From: Streptomyces sp. BA2
Lineage (GTDB): Bacteria > Actinomycetota > Actinomycetes > Streptomycetales > Streptomycetaceae
Reading direction: 5' to 3'
Length of the DNA stretch: 64,000 nucleotides
NCBI RefSeq assembly: GCF_009769735.1
Contig: NZ_WSRO01000002.1
Coordinates: forward strand, 3,422,001-3,486,000
Notes under the pieces: model-generated
The model's input: the letters and a program-made list of their open reading frames with translations, nothing else
What the model was told of the DNA's origin: nothing
Databases searched by the model: none
Position numbers and translations under genes: made by a program
Shown here: in pieces, positions 1 to 9,764 of the stretch
Position numbering within the stretch: position 1 is the first letter of the stretch
Layout of the letters: every line of letters begins with the position of its first letter

Positions 1-789
1 TCGCAGGACCCCCGCGCCGGCGCCGCCAACGACCGCATCAAGGCGATGATCCGCGAGGCCGCCGCCAAGCGTTCCGGCGAGCGTCCCGGCCAGGATGCCT
101 TGGCCGAACTGGCGCGCCGCACCGCCGAGTTGGACCAGCTGACCTCGACCGCGTTCCGCAAGAGCGTGGACGAGATGGAGCGGATGATGCTCCAGGGCAC
201 GCCCGACGGCGACCAGCAGGCCGCGGTCGCCGAGGCGACGGCGGCGTGGGAGGCGGCGTACTGGGCGTCGTTCCCCGAGTGGGAGCACCAGATCATCACC
301 ACCGCGCGCCCCGCGATCTTCTCCTGCTTCAACCAGGCGGACCTGCTGATCAGCGACGTCTCCTCGGTCGTCTCCGACTGGCTGTCGAGCGAGAAGCCGT
401 ACGCGGTCGCCAACACGTCCGGCATGTCCGAGGCGGACTTCCGCACGGGCTTCCCGACGGTGAGCGCGGCGGCGATCCTCTCCCCGACCGCCGAGGGCGT
501 CCCTGACCTCCTGGAGGCCGTCCGCTCCCCGGAGCTCGACACGCACGCCGAGGCCCGCGTGGCCCTCAAGGAGCACCTCCTGGGCCCCTCGGACCCGCCC
601 TCCCTGGTCCGCTTCAACGAGGCGGCCCTCGCGCTCGCGGCCAAGGCCGATGAGCGCCGCCTGCGCATGGCCACCCGCATCGACGCGGAGATCCCCGGCC
701 AGCGGGCGGCACAGGACGCGGCGGAGGAGATGGAGTCCGACCCGACGGAACCGAATCCGAACGGCGCGGAGGACTCGGTTACTGCTTGA
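1..789 (+). CDS. C-terminal part of a CDP-glycerol glycerophosphotransferase-like protein (partial)
   Basis: The reading frame is open from base 1, so the gene begins before the window and 262 residues are visible. The stretch LLISDVSSVVSDWLSSEKP followed by YAVAN resembles the C-terminal nucleotide-sugar-binding signature of the CDP-glycerol:poly(glycerophosphate) transferase family, enzymes that build teichoic-acid-type wall polymers at the membrane. The N-terminal visible part is helical and charged, and the tail after about residue 235 is acidic and probably disordered. It converges on obg and both share a strong hairpin terminator. The family call rests on one motif and is moderate; the substrate is unknown. 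Confidence 0.6.
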   Translation, partial: SQDPRAGAANDRIKAMIREAAAKRSGERPGQDALAELARRTAELDQLTSTAFRKSVDEMERMMLQGTPDGDQQAAVAEATAAWEAAYWASFPEWEHQIITTARPAIFSCFNQADLLISDVSSVVSDWLSSEKPYAVANTSGMSEADFRTGFPTVSAAAILSPTAEGVPDLLEAVRSPELDTHAEARVALKEHLLGPSDPPSLVRFNEAALALAAKADERRLRMATRIDAEIPGQRAAQDAAEEMESDPTEPNPNGAEDSVTA

Positions 790-809
790 CCGCAGAGAGC
801 GCCCCGTAA

Positions 810-828
810 GGGGCGCGGGGAACTGCGC
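810..828 (+). repeat. third copy of the GGGGCGCGGGGAACTGCGC repeat
   Basis: Exact copy of the 19-mer found as an inverted pair at 36692-36805. Here it stands single, with CGACAAGCCACGACGCGCCC after it, just before the terminator at 866-903. Confidence 0.75.
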
Positions 829-865
829 GACAAGCCACGACGCGCCCGCACGGTGTACGAACAAG

Positions 866-903
866 AGAAGGGCCCCCGGAGCCGAAGCTCCGGGGGCCCT
901 TCT
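866..903. terminator. bidirectional hairpin terminator
   Basis: A perfect 17-bp stem (866-882 with 887-903) closes a CGAA tetraloop. It lies between the stop of the left-end gene and the stop of convergent obg, so it can serve both. Confidence 0.85.
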
Positions 904-926
904 CACACTGCCCTGGGCGATCCCGC

Positions 927-2366
927 CTAGAACGGTTCGAAGTCGTCGTACGCCTTCTCCGCGTCGTCCCGCTCCGCGTCCCGGTCCCTGCGGCGCTGAG
1001 CAGCGGGGCGGGGCGCCTCCAGGCGGTGGTCCTCGCCGCGGCGGCCCAGCATCTCCGCACCGGCCATCACCGTGGGCTCCCAGTCGAAGACGACCGCGTT
1101 GTCCTCGGGGCCGATGGCGACGCCGTCGCCCGTGCGGGCGCCCGCCTTCATCAGCTCTTCCTCGACGCCGAGACGGTTCAGCCGGTCCGCGAGGTAGCCG
1201 ACGGCCTCGTCGTTGTTGAAGTCGGTCTGGCGCACCCAGCGCTCCGGCTTCTCGCCGCGCACGCGGTAGATGCCGTCGTCGCCGAGCTTGACGGTGAAGC
1301 CCGCGTCGTCCACGGCCTTGGGCCGGATGACGATACGGGTCGCCTCCTCCTTCGGCTTCGCGGCGCGCGCCTCGGCCACGACCTCGGCGAGCGCGAAGGA
1401 GAGCTCCTTGAGCCCCTTGTGCGCCACGGCCGACACCTCGAAGACGCGGTAGCCGCGGGCCTCCAGGTCGGGGCGGACCAGGTCGGCGAGGTCCTGGCCG
1501 TCCGGTACGTCGATCTTGTTGAGGACGACGACGCGCGGGCGGTTCTCCAGGCCGGCGCCGTACTCGCGCAGCTCGGCCTCGATGATGTCGAGGTCGGAGA
1601 CGGGGTCACGGTCGGACTCGAGGGTCGCCGTGTCCAGGACGTGCACCAGGACGCTGCACCGCTCGACGTGCCGCAGGAATTCGAGCCCGAGGCCCTTGCC
1701 CTGGCTCGCGCCCGGGATCAGACCCGGTACGTCGGCGATGGTGTAGACGGTCGAACCGGCCGTCACCACACCGAGGTTGGGGACCAGCGTCGTGAACGGG
1801 TAGTCCGCGATCTTCGGCTTGGCCGCGCTCAGGACCGAGATCAGCGAGGACTTGCCGGCGCTCGGGTAGCCGACGAGCGCGACGTCCGCGACCGTCTTGA
1901 GCTCCAGGACGACATCGCCCGCGTCGCCCGGCTCACCGAGGAGCGCGAAGCCGGGCGCCTTGCGGCGGGCCGAGGCGAGCGCCGCGTTGCCGAGGCCGCC
2001 GCGGCCGCCCTGGGAGGCGACGTACGTCGTGCCTTCGCCGACCAGGTCGGCGAGGACGTTGCCCTGCTTGTCGAGGATGACGGTGCCGTCGGGGACGGGC
2101 AGGACCAGGTCCTGGCCGTCCTTGCCGGAGCGGTTGTCACCGGCCCCGGGGGCGCCGTTGGTGGCCTTGCGGTGCGGGGAGTGGTGGTAGTCGAGGAGTG
2201 TCGTGACCGACTGGTCGACGACCAGGATCACGTCACCGCCACGGCCGCCGTTGCCGCCGTCCGGACCGCCGAGCGGCTTGAACTTCTCACGGTGGACGGA
2301 GGCACAGCCGTGGCCCCCGCTACCCGCGGCGACATGCAGCTCGACGCGGTCCACGAAGGTGGTCAT
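927..2366 (-). CDS. obg: GTPase Obg/CgtA
   Basis: This 479-residue Obg GTPase helps assemble the 50S ribosomal subunit and in Streptomyces influences the onset of aerial growth (family knowledge). The glycine-rich Obg fold runs over about residues 1-160 ([29 protein letters not shown]). The G domain has the P-loop [16 protein letters not shown] and NKID. An OCT-type domain follows and the tail is acidic. I chose the ATG at 2366 ([10 protein letters not shown]) over an in-frame ATG at 2387 because TGGAGG sits 8 bases before it; the length then fits the S. coelicolor protein. It is downstream of rplU-rpmA, the classic L21-L27-Obg order, but a hairpin separates rpmA from obg. Confidence 0.97.
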   Translation of the reverse strand: MTTFVDRVELHVAAGSGGHGCASVHREKFKPLGGPDGGNGGRGGDVILVVDQSVTTLLDYHHSPHRKATNGAPGAGDNRSGKDGQDLVLPVPDGTVILDKQGNVLADLVGEGTTYVASQGGRGGLGNAALASARRKAPGFALLGEPGDAGDVVLELKTVADVALVGYPSAGKSSLISVLSAAKPKIADYPFTTLVPNLGVVTAGSTVYTIADVPGLIPGASQGKGLGLEFLRHVERCSVLVHVLDTATLESDRDPVSDLDIIEAELREYGAGLENRPRVVVLNKIDVPDGQDLADLVRPDLEARGYRVFEVSAVAHKGLKELSFALAEVVAEARAAKPKEEATRIVIRPKAVDDAGFTVKLGDDGIYRVRGEKPERWVRQTDFNNDEAVGYLADRLNRLGVEEELMKAGARTGDGVAIGPEDNAVVFDWEPTVMAGAEMLGRRGEDHRLEAPRPAAQRRRDRDAERDDAEKAYDDFEPF

Positions 2367-2428
2367 GGGATGTGCCTCCAGAAACATACGAATGTCAGGG
2401 ACGAAATGCCCCTAGATGTAACACGCGA

Positions 2429-2469
2429 AGGGCGGACCCGCTTCCCGAAAGGGAAGTGAGGTCCGCCCT
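2429..2469 (-). terminator. hairpin between rpmA and obg
   Basis: A 10-bp outer stem AGGGCGGACC/GGTCCGCCCT encloses a second stem CTTCCC/GGGAAG with a GAAA loop. It could end part of the ribosomal transcript and lower obg expression relative to rplU-rpmA. Confidence 0.7.
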
Positions 2470-2499
2470 CGCAAAGAACTCGTTCTACAGAAGCCTGAT

Positions 2500-2754
2500 T
2501 CAGGCGACCGGGACGATGTTCACGACCTTGCGGCCACGGTGCGTGCCGAACTCGACCGCACCGGCGGCCAGCGCGAACAGCGTGTCGTCCTTGCCACGGC
2601 CGACGCTCGAGCCGGGGTGGAAGTGGGTGCCACGCTGGCGGACCAGGATCTCACCGGCGTTGACGGTCTGACCGCCGAAGCGCTTCACGCCGAGCCGCTG
2701 AGCATTGGAATCGCGCCCGTTCCGAGTGGACGATGCGCCCTTCTTGTGTGCCAT
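2500..2754 (-). CDS. rpmA: 50S ribosomal protein L27
   Basis: An 84-residue bL27. It starts [20 protein letters not shown], the standard N-terminus that reaches the peptidyl-transferase centre, and contains [10 protein letters not shown], the usual bL27 signature. It lies 14 bases downstream of rplU and is surely cotranscribed with it. There is no N-terminal Firmicute-type cleavable extension. Confidence 0.98.
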   Translation of the reverse strand: MAHKKGASSTRNGRDSNAQRLGVKRFGGQTVNAGEILVRQRGTHFHPGSSVGRGKDDTLFALAAGAVEFGTHRGRKVVNIVPVA

Positions 2755-2768
2755 GTGTTCTCAGTCCC

Positions 2769-3089
2769 TTACTTCGCAGCCGTGGGGATACCGGTGACCT
2801 TGATCGCCGTGTACTGCTGGCGGTGACCCTGGCGACGGCGGTAGCCGGTCTTGTTCTTGTAGCGAAGGATGTCGATCTTCGCGCCCTTGTGGTGGTCCAC
2901 GACCTCGGCCGTGACCTTGATACCGGCAAGCACCCACGGGTCGCTCGTCACGGCGTCGCCGTCGACAACGAGCAGCGTAGAGAGCTCTACGGTGTCGCCA
3001 ACCTTGGCGGTGGGAAGCTTGTCAACCTCAACGATGTCGTCGACAGCAACCTTGTGCTGGCGACCACCGCTGCGCACGATGGCGTACAC
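2769..3089 (-). CDS. rplU: 50S ribosomal protein L21
   Basis: A 106-residue bL21 ([14 protein letters not shown], then KVGDTVEL and a C-terminal [17 protein letters not shown] rRNA-binding segment). It is the first gene of the rplU-rpmA unit. The 167-bp stretch upstream, up to the phospholipase gene, must hold its promoter and leader. I saw a TTGACC on the minus strand at 3232-3227 but no convincing -10 at proper spacing. Confidence 0.98.
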   Translation of the reverse strand: MYAIVRSGGRQHKVAVDDIVEVDKLPTAKVGDTVELSTLLVVDGDAVTSDPWVLAGIKVTAEVVDHHKGAKIDILRYKNKTGYRRRQGHRQQYTAIKVTGIPTAAK

Positions 3090-3256
3090 GGATCTCTCTC
3101 TCGCTCGGAACGGGACCCCCGCAGTCCAGCCGCCCGTCCGGATGCACGGTCGGCCTCTCCCGAGCGCCTGGGCGCCGGAAGGAAATCAGGTTTACAGGGG
3201 TAGGACATGTCTAGTGACACGCCGACGGTCAAGATTACGGGGCTCGACCGGAAGGG

Positions 3257-4606
3257 TCAAACCGGCTTCTCACCGTCCGGCGGCAGCGGCTTGACGCCCT
3301 TGCACAGGTCGGTGCTGTCGGCCTTGCCCGGCCAGGCGACGGCCCGTACGCGATCGAAGTGGCCGCGGTACGCGTCGTGCACGGAATCGTCGTCGACCTT
3401 CACGATCGCCTCGTCGTTCTCGCGCAGGGCGGGCGCCGTGTAGTTCTGCGATCCGGTGAAGGAGAGCTTGTTCTGCCTGCCGTCGTACTTGCCGTCGATG
3501 AGCAGGTACTTCGAGTGGATGATGTAGGGCGTCACCAGCTTGGCCCCCGGGCGCAGCGGGTCCCGGTCGTCGTTGAAACAGCGCATGGTGGGCCCGCCCG
3601 TCTTGTGCAGGGCCTCCCAGGTGCCGGGGGTGCCGCCCTGGCTCTTGGCGCTGTCGGTCTCGGCGTACAGGATGCTGACCGTGCAGCCCGCCTTCTTGAG
3701 CGAGACGAGCTTGTCGGCGATCTGCTTCCGGGTGATCTTGAAGATCGAGGCGCGGATGTTGGTGTGCCGGGCCACCCCGGCCGCGTCCTTGTAGTTGCAC
3801 TGCACGTTGTTCAGGACCGAGTACATCGTGTCGGTCTCGTTGACCGTGCCGGAGCGCGGGAAGAAATACGCCTTGTAGAGGCCGTCGCTCACCGTGCGGT
3901 AGTCCCAGTTCCGCCAGTCCTTGCGGATCATGTCGGCGAAGTAGTCGGCGTACGCCTCGTACATCGTCGGGTTGTTCGGGAGCTGCAGCGCGTCGTTGTA
4001 GAACTTCGTGTGGGCGGAGGGCGTCGAATTCGACGTGGTCTGTACGACGACGTCCCGCGCGCCCTCGACCTGCGAGAACAGCCAGAACTTGTTGTGCATG
4101 ATCGACTTGCCGTACTTGGGATCGCCCAGGCAGGACTTGCCGGCCGGGCACAGCGTCACGAAGGACGGCTTGTTCTTGTCGGTGCCGAGTTCGGCCGCGA
4201 GCGTGGCGTACGAGGTGTTCGCGGGGCGGTCGCTCCTGCTGGACTCGTCGAGCACCATCTGCACGTGCACACCGCGGTTCTTGGCCGCCACGAGCGCGTC
4301 GACGACCGAGGCCTCCCACACGTGGTAGACCGCGACCTTGATGGTCGAGCCTGGCACCGCGGCGTTCGTCAGCTCGATGAGACGGGTCCGGATCGCGTAC
4401 TGCTGCTCGGGGGTGCCCTTCGGATCGTTGAAGAGCGGCGCCTCCACCAGGGGCGGCTCCCCGTCGGCCGTCGCCGTTCCCATGGCGCTGACGGTCTGGA
4501 TGCCCGCCGCGGACAGGACCGTGGCCAGCGCGACGGCCTGGCGTCCGCCCTTGATCTGTTTCGCGGCACGGTGACGTCCCGTGCCTCTCAGGCGACCCTG
4601 CGCCAT
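3257..4606 (-). CDS. secreted phospholipase-D-like (PLDc) protein
   Basis: A 449-residue protein with a basic N-terminus followed by a hydrophobic stretch (VALATVLSAAGIQTVSAMG), which looks like a signal peptide. There are two PLDc half-domains. The second has a full HKD motif, HSKYLLID, followed by TGSQNYT. The first reads HNKFWLFS, so the HKD aspartate position is Ser, while the following QTTSNST matches the family's post-HKD strand. It probably acts outside the cell on phosphodiesters; the substrate is unknown. The ATG at 4606 is preferred over GTG 4627 because GGAGGGG lies 7 bases upstream of it. It follows nothing obvious in an operon and ends before rplU. Confidence 0.85.
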   Translation of the reverse strand: MAQGRLRGTGRHRAAKQIKGGRQAVALATVLSAAGIQTVSAMGTATADGEPPLVEAPLFNDPKGTPEQQYAIRTRLIELTNAAVPGSTIKVAVYHVWEASVVDALVAAKNRGVHVQMVLDESSRSDRPANTSYATLAAELGTDKNKPSFVTLCPAGKSCLGDPKYGKSIMHNKFWLFSQVEGARDVVVQTTSNSTPSAHTKFYNDALQLPNNPTMYEAYADYFADMIRKDWRNWDYRTVSDGLYKAYFFPRSGTVNETDTMYSVLNNVQCNYKDAAGVARHTNIRASIFKITRKQIADKLVSLKKAGCTVSILYAETDSAKSQGGTPGTWEALHKTGGPTMRCFNDDRDPLRPGAKLVTPYIIHSKYLLIDGKYDGRQNKLSFTGSQNYTAPALRENDEAIVKVDDDSVHDAYRGHFDRVRAVAWPGKADSTDLCKGVKPLPPDGEKPV

Positions 4607-4716
4607 CGTGCGTCCCCTCCCTGACACGAGCGCGACGTCTCCCCGAACGCCACGCGCGTGTGCTCCTTCACCAACCGCATGAGTTTTACAGGTAGTTCAC
4701 CACGTGCCAACAGACA

Positions 4717-4756
4717 GGTGCCCCCGGCGTGGCCAAATCACCACACCGGGGGCACC
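4717..4756 (-). terminator. hairpin terminator after rne
   Basis: A 16-bp stem with one mismatch (GGTGCCCCCGGCGTGG against CCACACCGGGGGCACC) with an 8-base loop, 31 bases beyond the rne stop codon. Confidence 0.75.
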
Positions 4757-4787
4757 CGGTCATCTGTGCGGACTACGAAGGAGCAGG

Positions 4788-7700
4788 TCAGCCCTCGTCT
4801 GCCGCGGAGGCCTTGACACCGGACGGTGCCTGCTCCGCCGCGGCGGTCTTCTTCGTCGTCTTCGACGCCTTCTTGGCCGTCGTCTTCTTTGCGGCCGTCT
4901 TCTTGGCCGCGGTCTTCTTGGCGGCGGCCTTCTTCGCGGGCGCCTTCTTGGCGGCGGTCTTACGCGCCGTCTTCTTGGCCGGAGCGGCTTCCTCGGCGTC
5001 GGCCTCGGGCTTCTCCGATGCCTTCTCCTCGGCCTTCTCGGTCGCCTTCTGCGGGGCCTGAGTGGCCTTCTCGGCCGACGGGACGACCAGGACGGCCGCC
5101 TCCTCGGACGTGGTCGGCGCGGTGGCCTTGCGGACCGCACGGCGGCGCGGACGGGCCGGAGCGGCGTCCGCCACCGGCTCGGCGGCGACGGGCTCGGTGA
5201 CCGGCTCCGCGACGGGCTCGGCCTTCGGCGCCTCGGCCACGATCACCTCGGCGGCCTCGGGCTCGGCGCTCCCGGCGGACTTCGGCGAACCGGCGGGCGA
5301 CGTCGCCTTACGGGTCGCACGACGGCGCGTACGCCCCTTGGGGGCCGCGTCGTCCACGGGCGCCTCGGGGGCCACCTCGACGACCGGGTCCTCGGCAGCG
5401 GCCGGGGTCTCGACCACGGGGGCCTCGACCACCGGAGCCTCGTCCTCGGCCGTGGCCGCCTTCCGGGACCTGGAACGCCGCTCCGACTTGGGCGCGGTCT
5501 CCGCCTTCGGGGCGCCGGCCGGAGCCGATGCCCGACGGGTCGCCCTGCGGCGCGAGCGGCCACCGCGGGACGCCGCGGCCTCGGCCTCGGACGCGCTGCT
5601 GTAGAGCTCCTCGTCCGGCACGAACTCGGGCTCGGGAAGCGCCACCGGGGCGGCTGCTTCCGCGGCGACCTCGGCCTCGGTCTCGGTCTCCGTCTCGACC
5701 TCGGCCGTGGCCTCGTGGTCGTGCTCGTGCGTGTGCTCCTGACCCTGCTCCGAGCCGCCGCGGCCGCGCTTCTTGCGCTTGCCGCCGCCACCGGCGGAGG
5801 TCGGCTGCTCCATGTGCACGATCACGCCGCGGCCGTTGCAGTGGACGCAGGTCTCGGAGAAGGACTCCAGCAGGCCCTGGCCGACCCGCTTACGGGTCAT
5901 CTGCACGAGGCCCAGCGAGGTGACCTCGGCCACCTGGTGCTTCGTACGGTCACGGCCCAGGCATTCGAGCAGACGGCGCAGGACCAGATCGCGGTTGGAC
6001 TCCAGGACCATGTCGATGAAGTCGATGACGACGATGCCGCCGAGGTCACGCAGGCGCAGCTGGCGCACGATCTCCTCGGCCGCTTCGAGGTTGTTCCTCG
6101 TCACGGTCTCTTCGAGGTTGCCGCCCTGACCGGTGAACTTGCCGGTGTTGACGTCGACGACGATCATCGCCTCGGTCTTGTCGATCACCAGCGAGCCGCC
6201 ACTGGGCAGCCAGACCTTGCGGTCGAGCGCCTTCATCAGCTGCTCGTCGATGCGGTACGTCGCGAAGACGTCGACCTCTGAGGTCCAGCGCTGCAGGCGG
6301 TCGGCCAGGTCGGGGGCGACGTGGGCGACGTATCCGTGGATGGTCTCCCAGGCGTCGTCACCGCTGACGATGACCTTCGAGAAGTCCTCGTTGAAGATGT
6401 CGCGGACGACACGGACGGTCATGTCCGGCTCGCCGTACAGCAGGCCCGGCGCGCTCGTGGAGGCCGCCTTCGCCTTCTTCTGGATGTCCTCCCACTGGCC
6501 CTGCAGACGCTCGACGTCACGGCGCAGCTCGTCCTCGCTCGCGCCCTCGGCCGCGGTGCGCACGATGACGCCCGCGTCCTCGGGGACGATCTTCTTGAGG
6601 ATGGTCTTCAGCCGCGCGCGCTCGGTGTCGGGCAGCTTGCGGCTGATGCCGGTCATCGAGCCCTCGGGCACGTAGACCAGGTAGCGGCCGGGCAGCGAGA
6701 CCTGGCTGGTGAGACGGGCACCCTTGTGGCCGATCGGGTCCTTCGTGACCTGCACGAGGACCGACTGGCCGGACTTCAGGGCGGACTCGATGCGACGGGG
6801 GCCGTTGGCCATCCCGAGCGCCTCGAAGTTGACCTCACCGGCGTACAGCACGGCGTTGCGGCCCTTGCCGATGTCGATGAAGGCGGCCTCCATGGACGGC
6901 AGCACGTTCTGGACCTTGCCCAGGTAGACGTTGCCGACGTACGAGGTGGCCTGTTCCTTGTTGACGTAGTGCTCGACGAGCACGTTGTCCTCAAGGACGC
7001 CGATCTGGGTGCGCTCGCCGTTCTGGCGGACGACCATCACACGCTCGACGGCCTCGCGGCGCGCCAGGAACTCGGCCTCGGTGATGATCGGCACGCGGCG
7101 GCGGCCCTGCTCGCGGCCCTCGCGGCGGCGCTGCTTCTTGGCCTCCAGGCGAGTCGAACCCTTGATGGACGTGACCTCGTCGACGCCGGTGCCCAGCTCG
7201 CGCTCTTCCTTCTTGCGAGGCTCGCGGACCTTGACGACCGTACGCTCCGGGTCGCCGTCCACCGCGCTCTCGCCCTCACCGGAGTCACCGGCGCGACGGC
7301 GACGGCGACGGCGGCGACGGCTGCTGCTCGAACCGGCGCCAGAGCCGTTGTCGTCGGAGTCGTCCTCGGCCTGCTCGGCCGTGTCTTCCGCTTCCTGCTC
7401 GGCGGCGGCGTCCGTGTCGGACTCGGTGTCGGAGTCCTGCTGGTCGCCGGAGTCGTCGGCGGACTCACCGCGGCGGCGGCGACGGCCACCACGACGGCGA
7501 CGGCGGCCGTGACGCTCGCCGGAGTCGTCGGACTCGTCGTTGTCGTTGTCGCTGTCGCTGTCCGCTGCGGTGTCCTCGGCCTCTTCGGCTTCGGCGGGCT
7601 CCTCCGCGGCCTGCGGAGCGGCCTTCGCGGGCTCGGCGGCGGCAGCGGGCTGCTCGTCGGCGGCCCGACGGCGGCGGCGACGGCGCGGGCCGGTCTCCTC

Positions 7701-8678
7701 CTCCACCACGGGTGCGGTGGCGGCGGGCTCTGCCTCGACCTCTTCGGCGGGCTCGTCGGCCGCTTCGGCTGCGGCCGCGGCAGCGGCGCGCTCCGGGGTC
7801 TGGAACATCGGCTCGGCGAACACCGGCGCCTGGAAGACGGCGACGGCGGGCCGCGCGGGCTTCTGCCCGGAGTCGTCGTCGGCGTCACCGGCACGCGCCT
7901 TGCGGGCCCGCGCCGGGGCGGGCGCCGAGAACCCGGCGGCGGCCTTGCGGGTGGCACGGCGGCGCGGGCGGCCACGGGGCGCGTCGTCCTCGGCGGACTC
8001 GGCCTCGGGGGTCTCCGTGCTCGCCACGGGCTCGGCGGCCTTGGGGGCCTCGGTGGGCTCGGCGGCGGCAGCGGTCTCGGCGGCGGGCGCGGACGAGCCG
8101 CGGGTCGCGCGGCGGCGGCCACGGCGCGGGGCCGCGTCGCCCGACTCCGGCTGTGCATCGGGGGCGGGCTCGGCGGCGGGCTCCTCGGCCACGGACTCGG
8201 TGACCGCAGGCGTCTCGGCGGCGGCCTCGGCACCCTGCGGCGCACCGGCGGGAGCGGAGGCGCGGCGGGTCGCACGGCGGCGTCGCGGGGCGGGAGCGGC
8301 TTCCTCGACGGGCTCGGCCTCGGCCGGGGCCGCGGCGGCCACGGGCTCACTGACCGGCGTCTCGGCAGGTGTCTCGGCGGGCGTCTCAGCACCCTGGGGC
8401 GCACCGGCGGGAGCCGAGGCGCGGCGGGTGGCACGGCGGCGCGCACGGGGGGCGGGAGCGGCTTCCTCGGCCGCTGCGGGCTCCGGAGTCACGGCCTCTG
8501 CGGGCGCTTCGGCGGCGGGGGTGGCCGGTATGGCCGGAGCTGTGCCCTCGGTGGCCTCGGTTGCGCCCACGGGCGGCCCCGCGGGCCGCGACGCCGCACG
8601 GCGCCTTCGGCGCGGCGGCAGGGTGTCGCTGGGGCTGTTGTTGTCCGAGCCCTCAGTGGGTTCGTTCGGCTCATGCAT
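4788..8678 (-). CDS. rne: ribonuclease E/G family (RNase ES type)
   Basis: A 1296-residue endoribonuclease for mRNA decay and rRNA/tRNA processing. Residues 1 to about 520 are a low-complexity Ala/Glu/Pro/Arg extension with repeated RRRATRRASAPAGAP-like units. The catalytic core follows: an S1 domain (NVYLGKVQNVLPSMEAAFIDIG, near residue 585), the DNase-I-like metal site VVDVNTGKFTG (near 830) and VVIDFIDM, then the zinc-link CVHC (near 943). The C-terminal tail of about 340 residues repeats the Arg/Ala motif and ends in a histone-like Lys/Ala run. Streptomyces RNase ES is known for placing scaffold-type extensions on both sides of the core. The ATG at 8678 (MHEPNEPTEG) is preferred; a longer frame to 8747 lacks a clear ribosome site. 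The large opposite-strand frames here are shadows. Confidence 0.95.
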   Translation of the reverse strand: MHEPNEPTEGSDNNSPSDTLPPRRRRRAASRPAGPPVGATEATEGTAPAIPATPAAEAPAEAVTPEPAAAEEAAPAPRARRRATRRASAPAGAPQGAETPAETPAETPVSEPVAAAAPAEAEPVEEAAPAPRRRRATRRASAPAGAPQGAEAAAETPAVTESVAEEPAAEPAPDAQPESGDAAPRRGRRRATRGSSAPAAETAAAAEPTEAPKAAEPVASTETPEAESAEDDAPRGRPRRRATRKAAAGFSAPAPARARKARAGDADDDSGQKPARPAVAVFQAPVFAEPMFQTPERAAAAAAAEAADEPAEEVEAEPAATAPVVEEETGPRRRRRRRAADEQPAAAAEPAKAAPQAAEEPAEAEEAEDTAADSDSDNDNDESDDSGERHGRRRRRGGRRRRRGESADDSGDQQDSDTESDTDAAAEQEAEDTAEQAEDDSDDNGSGAGSSSSRRRRRRRRRAGDSGEGESAVDGDPERTVVKVREPRKKEERELGTGVDEVTSIKGSTRLEAKKQRRREGREQGRRRVPIITEAEFLARREAVERVMVVRQNGERTQIGVLEDNVLVEHYVNKEQATSYVGNVYLGKVQNVLPSMEAAFIDIGKGRNAVLYAGEVNFEALGMANGPRRIESALKSGQSVLVQVTKDPIGHKGARLTSQVSLPGRYLVYVPEGSMTGISRKLPDTERARLKTILKKIVPEDAGVIVRTAAEGASEDELRRDVERLQGQWEDIQKKAKAASTSAPGLLYGEPDMTVRVVRDIFNEDFSKVIVSGDDAWETIHGYVAHVAPDLADRLQRWTSEVDVFATYRIDEQLMKALDRKVWLPSGGSLVIDKTEAMIVVDVNTGKFTGQGGNLEETVTRNNLEAAEEIVRQLRLRDLGGIVVIDFIDMVLESNRDLVLRRLLECLGRDRTKHQVAEVTSLGLVQMTRKRVGQGLLESFSETCVHCNGRGVIVHMEQPTSAGGGGKRKKRGRGGSEQGQEHTHEHDHEATAEVETETETEAEVAAEAAAPVALPEPEFVPDEELYSSASEAEAAASRGGRSRRRATRRASAPAGAPKAETAPKSERRSRSRKAATAEDEAPVVEAPVVETPAAAEDPVVEVAPEAPVDDAAPKGRTRRRATRKATSPAGSPKSAGSAEPEAAEVIVAEAPKAEPVAEPVTEPVAAEPVADAAPARPRRRAVRKATAPTTSEEAAVLVVPSAEKATQAPQKATEKAEEKASEKPEADAEEAAPAKKTARKTAAKKAPAKKAAAKKTAAKKTAAKKTTAKKASKTTKKTAAAEQAPSGVKASAADEG

Positions 8679-8914
8679 GCGGGCGGTTCTCCCGTCACGC
8701 TCCCGGGCGCCGCGCCTGGTCCGGTGATGTCCGCGGCCCTCGCTCACCTACGCGGGGCCGCCATCCGGGGGCGTGGGCGCCGCACGGGAGCTCTATGTGT
8801 CTGTCTCGCCGGTTCCGTACGCCCAAATGCGGACGGCCTGGCGAAAGTCTCGGTCAGTGCGCTGCCCGACCCAGGTGGCTCCCGAGTACATGGGCGGCGC
8901 TTCGACATTCGTCC

Positions 8915-9718
8915 CTACGCGGGACCTTCCGTCGCCGGCACCTTCGCGGCGGCTGCGGCGGCCCCTTGGTTCTCAAGCGGGGTCGTGGCTGCCTCGCGGT
9001 CGGGCGCGAGCGGGTCGGTCACCGTGCCGGTCTCGTCGTCAAGAAGCCCCTGCGCCAGCCTGGTCACCGCTGCGGGGACCGGCGGCGCCAGGTCGGCCAC
9101 AGCTCGGAGACCGGACAGGACGTCGTCGGGTCGTACGGCAGGTGTCACGTGCCGAACAACCAGCCGCAGTATCGCACAGGGCTGGTCGGTCGGCCTATCA
9201 GCGTCGAGACCGATCGCCTCGTCAGGGGCGAGGGCCTCAAGGCTCACGACGGCCTCGCGGGCGTCGAAGGTCCGCATGCCGTTCTTCGTGCGGCGCTGGA
9301 CCTCGACGCTCTCCGCGGCCCGGAAGGCCTCGGCGGCACGCTCCGCGTCCGCGGGCTCGACGCCGTCGAGGCGCAGCTCCCAGATGGACGCGGTGAGCCG
9401 GTCGGCGAGTCCCGAGGTGCGGGACTCGACCGCGTCGATGATGTCGAGCCCGCTGGGCATCGACTCGTCGAGCAGCTCGCGCAGCTTGTCGGGGTCACGC
9501 GGCTCGGTGAGCGCGATCTCCAGGTACTCGGCCTCACTGCCCGTGCCGGTGGGTGCGGCATTGGCGTACGACACCTTCGGGTGCGGGGTGAACCCCGCCG
9601 AGTACGCCATGGGCACCTCGGCGCGGCGCAGCGCCCGCTCGAAGGCGCGCTGGAAGTCACGGTGGCTGGTGAACCGGAGGCGGCCGCGCTTGGTGTAGCG
9701 CAGGCGGATGCGCTGCAC
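8915..9718 (-). CDS. DUF2344 / radical-SAM-linked protein (TIGR03936 family)
   Basis: A 267-residue protein with the family signature RYTKRGRLRFTSHRDFQRAFERALRRA and SAGFTPHPKVSYANA. Members occur beside or fused to B12-type radical SAM proteins and are thought to share a substrate or complex with them; the reaction is unknown. The partner here is probably the radical SAM gene at 11653-13575, two genes away. The frame starts with GTG at 9718. No start codon with a good ribosome site is visible upstream, although the frame stays open for some distance, so the N-terminus is uncertain. Confidence 0.85.
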   Translation of the reverse strand: MQRIRLRYTKRGRLRFTSHRDFQRAFERALRRAEVPMAYSAGFTPHPKVSYANAAPTGTGSEAEYLEIALTEPRDPDKLRELLDESMPSGLDIIDAVESRTSGLADRLTASIWELRLDGVEPADAERAAEAFRAAESVEVQRRTKNGMRTFDAREAVVSLEALAPDEAIGLDADRPTDQPCAILRLVVRHVTPAVRPDDVLSGLRAVADLAPPVPAAVTRLAQGLLDDETGTVTDPLAPDREAATTPLENQGAAAAAAKVPATEGPA

Positions 9719-9764
9719 CGCGGGAGCGGGCGGCGGGCCTTCGGGCTGTCGCTTGCCCAGTGTT

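Noticed and set aside
3180..3250. A -35-like TTGACC for rplU on the minus strand
   Set aside because: No matching -10 at 16-19 bases; not enough for a promoter call.
6321..9698. A 1125-residue frame on the plus strand opposite rne
   Set aside because: It is antisense to the Ala/Glu/Arg-rich RNase E coding sequence; its Leu/Gly/Arg-rich low-complexity product is what complementing such codons gives, with no family resemblance.
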